This document shows positions 63,143 through 64,000 of a DNA stretch of 64,000 nt, in pieces (the first letter of the stretch is position 1; each line of letters starts with the position of its first letter). Under the pieces are notes generated by a model. That model was given only the letters and a program-made list of their open reading frames with translations. It was not told the DNA's origin and did no database searches. The stretch comes from Halomonas alimentaria (lineage in GTDB: Bacteria > Pseudomonadota > Gammaproteobacteria > Pseudomonadales > Halomonadaceae), in contig NZ_WUTT01000001.1 in the NCBI RefSeq assembly GCF_009902005.1, positions 2,736,705 through 2,800,704 of the forward strand, written 5' to 3'. Both the position numbers and the translations under genes were made by a program.

Positions 63143-63188
63143 GATCGGACTCCTGGCAGTCTGGATGCTGTGCTCGAACCCGAAGCAA

Positions 63189-63572
63189 TCAGGCGTTGAC
63201 GGGCGGACGGTTCTTGCGGAAGGCGTTCTTCACGGCGATCTTGCCGTCGCGGAAGGTAAAGGCGTCGATCATGCGCGCCTCGGAGCGCACACCGTCGGTG
63301 GTGGTACCCTTGTAGGTCGACTCGGTGAAGCCCTTGTCACCGACGACATGATGCTCGGCATCGACCCAGCTGGCATCGGGGGCACTCTTCCAGGCGTTCT
63401 CGAGACCCTGGCGCACCTCCTCCTGGCCGACAAAGCTCTTGCCAAGCAGGTCGGGACCGCCGACAGCGTGGAAGACGCAGTCATCGGTCATCATCGACAT
63501 GATCGCATCGATGTCGTGATTGTTGAGAGCATCGCTAAAGGCCTGAAGAAACTCGGTGGTCGGCTGACTCAT
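63189..63572 (-). CDS. tauX: taurine dehydrogenase small subunit-like NTF2/SnoaL protein
   Basis: This 127-residue protein has an NTF2-like fold signature (EFLQAFSDALNNHDIDAIMSMMTDDCVFHAVGGPDLLGKSFVGQEEVRQGLENAWKSAPDASWVDAEHHVVGDKGFTESTYKGTT). It matches the small-subunit type found upstream of tauY in taurine operons. On its own such proteins are easily taken for generic SnoaL-domain proteins; the place between xsc and tauY supports TauX. ATG 63572 has an AGGAG site; the stop is 46 bases before tauY. Confidence 0.85.
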   Translation of the reverse strand: MSQPTTEFLQAFSDALNNHDIDAIMSMMTDDCVFHAVGGPDLLGKSFVGQEEVRQGLENAWKSAPDASWVDAEHHVVGDKGFTESTYKGTTTDGVRSEARMIDAFTFRDGKIAVKNAFRKNRPPVNA

Positions 63573-63730
63573 GATGGACTCCTGGTGAGTTGTCGTTATC
63601 GGTACTGCCCTGCAGGGCAGCTGGCTGATCGTGGCGACACCTGGGCCGCGTACACCCCAAGACTACTGACAAAGCCCCCAGGGCATTAGCGCCAGATACA
63701 TGCCAGCTGTTGGGCCAGAGAAACCAACAT

Positions 63731-63774
63731 AAAAAAACCCCGACCCAACGGCGAAAGAGGCCGTTGAGCCGGGG
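63731..63774 (-). terminator. Rho-independent terminator of xsc
   Basis: On the minus strand a nearly perfect 15-bp stem (arms CCCCG-A-CCCAACGGC at 63738-63752 and GCCGTTG-A-GCCGGGG at 63760-63774) is followed by seven U residues (A run at 63731-63737). It lies about 50 bases past the xsc stop and separates it from tauX. Confidence 0.9.
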
Positions 63775-63826
63775 CTTCGAGTCCCCCGGCGATGCCGGGG
63801 AATGCCCTTACATTAGAGCTTCAGGA

Positions 63827-64000
63827 TCAGACGTAGTCCTGATACTTCTCGAGCATGCGCACCGGCTTCTTCAGGGCGTCACGGCGGAAGGGGTCGCCCA
63901 GCTCGCGGGTGCACATGACCTCGATGACGCAGGTCTTGCCTTCGTTCATCTGCATGTCCACCGCCTTCTTCAGCGCCGGCCCCACGTCTTCCAGACGGTC
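63827..64000 (-). CDS. xsc: sulfoacetaldehyde acetyltransferase, C-terminal end
   Basis: The window ends inside this minus-strand gene, and only the last 57 residues are visible, ending ALKKPVRMLEKYQDYV. These include CVIEVMCTRELGDPFRRDALKKP, which is the typical C-terminus of Xsc, a thiamine-diphosphate enzyme that converts sulfoacetaldehyde and phosphate to acetyl phosphate and sulfite. It is placed just upstream of tauX and tauY on the same strand, ending at its own terminator. The rest of the gene and any pta lie beyond 64000. Confidence 0.85.
   Translation of the reverse strand, partial: DRLEDVGPALKKAVDMQMNEGKTCVIEVMCTRELGDPFRRDALKKPVRMLEKYQDYV

Noticed and set aside
1..64000. tRNA, rRNA, integrase or transposase genes
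   Set aside because: None was recognised on either strand.

Overview
The window reads as a chromosomal segment of a high-GC gammaproteobacterium, most likely a halophile of the Halomonas/Chromohalobacter type. This is an inference from GC-rich codon use, an MCE transporter operon, an RbbA-type export operon and a TRAP transporter operon that ends in a universal stress gene. No rRNA, tRNA or other strong phylogenetic marker is present, so the genus is not proven.

Layout. 1-9131 (+): the end of an alpha/beta hydrolase gene, a four-gene MCE (Mla-type) lipid transport operon, and a yhiI-rbbA-yhhJ-type export operon. 9135-16143: housekeeping and accessory genes on both strands (fructosamine kinase-like, fasciclin, NIF3-like, two NUDIX hydrolases, a 2OG-Fe(II) oxygenase joined to a PAS histidine kinase/FixJ-type regulator pair, and a DUF411 protein behind a textbook CueR-type promoter). 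16231-35231: an accessory, defence-rich block, almost all on the minus strand. It holds a type I restriction-modification operon (hsdM-hsdS-AlbA_2 gene-hsdR), an orphan phage-like M15 peptidase, a DUF900 hydrolase, DUF488 and YtoQ genes, a frameshifted GHKL ATPase gene coupled to a MOSC gene, an AT-rich DUF5677-like gene, and a Gabija-like pair (OLD-type ATPase/TOPRIM nuclease plus UvrD-type helicase). 35707-39023: zinc alcohol dehydrogenase, peroxiredoxin, VOC protein and a second, frameshifted alcohol dehydrogenase. 39116-44617 (-): an acyl-CoA oxidation set (acyl-CoA dehydrogenase, acyl-CoA ligase, 3-hydroxyacyl-CoA dehydrogenase, enoyl-CoA hydratase) interrupted by a REPIN-like element. 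44717-51904: MFS transporter, methyltransferase, VOC protein, small membrane protein, lipid A-type acyltransferase and a roughly 1000-residue AsmA-like envelope protein. 51952-52815: a TPP riboswitch and tenA.

52951-64000 is a coherent organosulfonate catabolism locus. A TRAP transporter brings in the substrate (probably taurine). TauXY, a taurine dehydrogenase, would oxidise it to sulfoacetaldehyde, and Xsc (cut by the right edge) would split that to sulfite and acetyl phosphate. A MocR/TauR-type regulator lies between the divergent transporter and enzyme operons, and a YeiH-family exporter at the far end is a good candidate for sulfite efflux. An APC-family permease in the same block has no obvious role in this scheme.

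Structures not explained by genes include a five-copy 15-bp repeat that gives each copy a start codon in front of the MCE lipoprotein gene, an 11-bp duplication at the start of the AsmA-like gene, a four-copy 12-bp repeat in the AlbA_2 gene, nested dyads in the hsd leader, paired dyads in front of the enoyl-CoA hydratase gene, a strong stem-loop between the TRAP binding-protein and permease genes, and several candidate operators. Two genes are broken by single frameshifts. Whether these are real mutations or sequence errors cannot be decided from the window alone.
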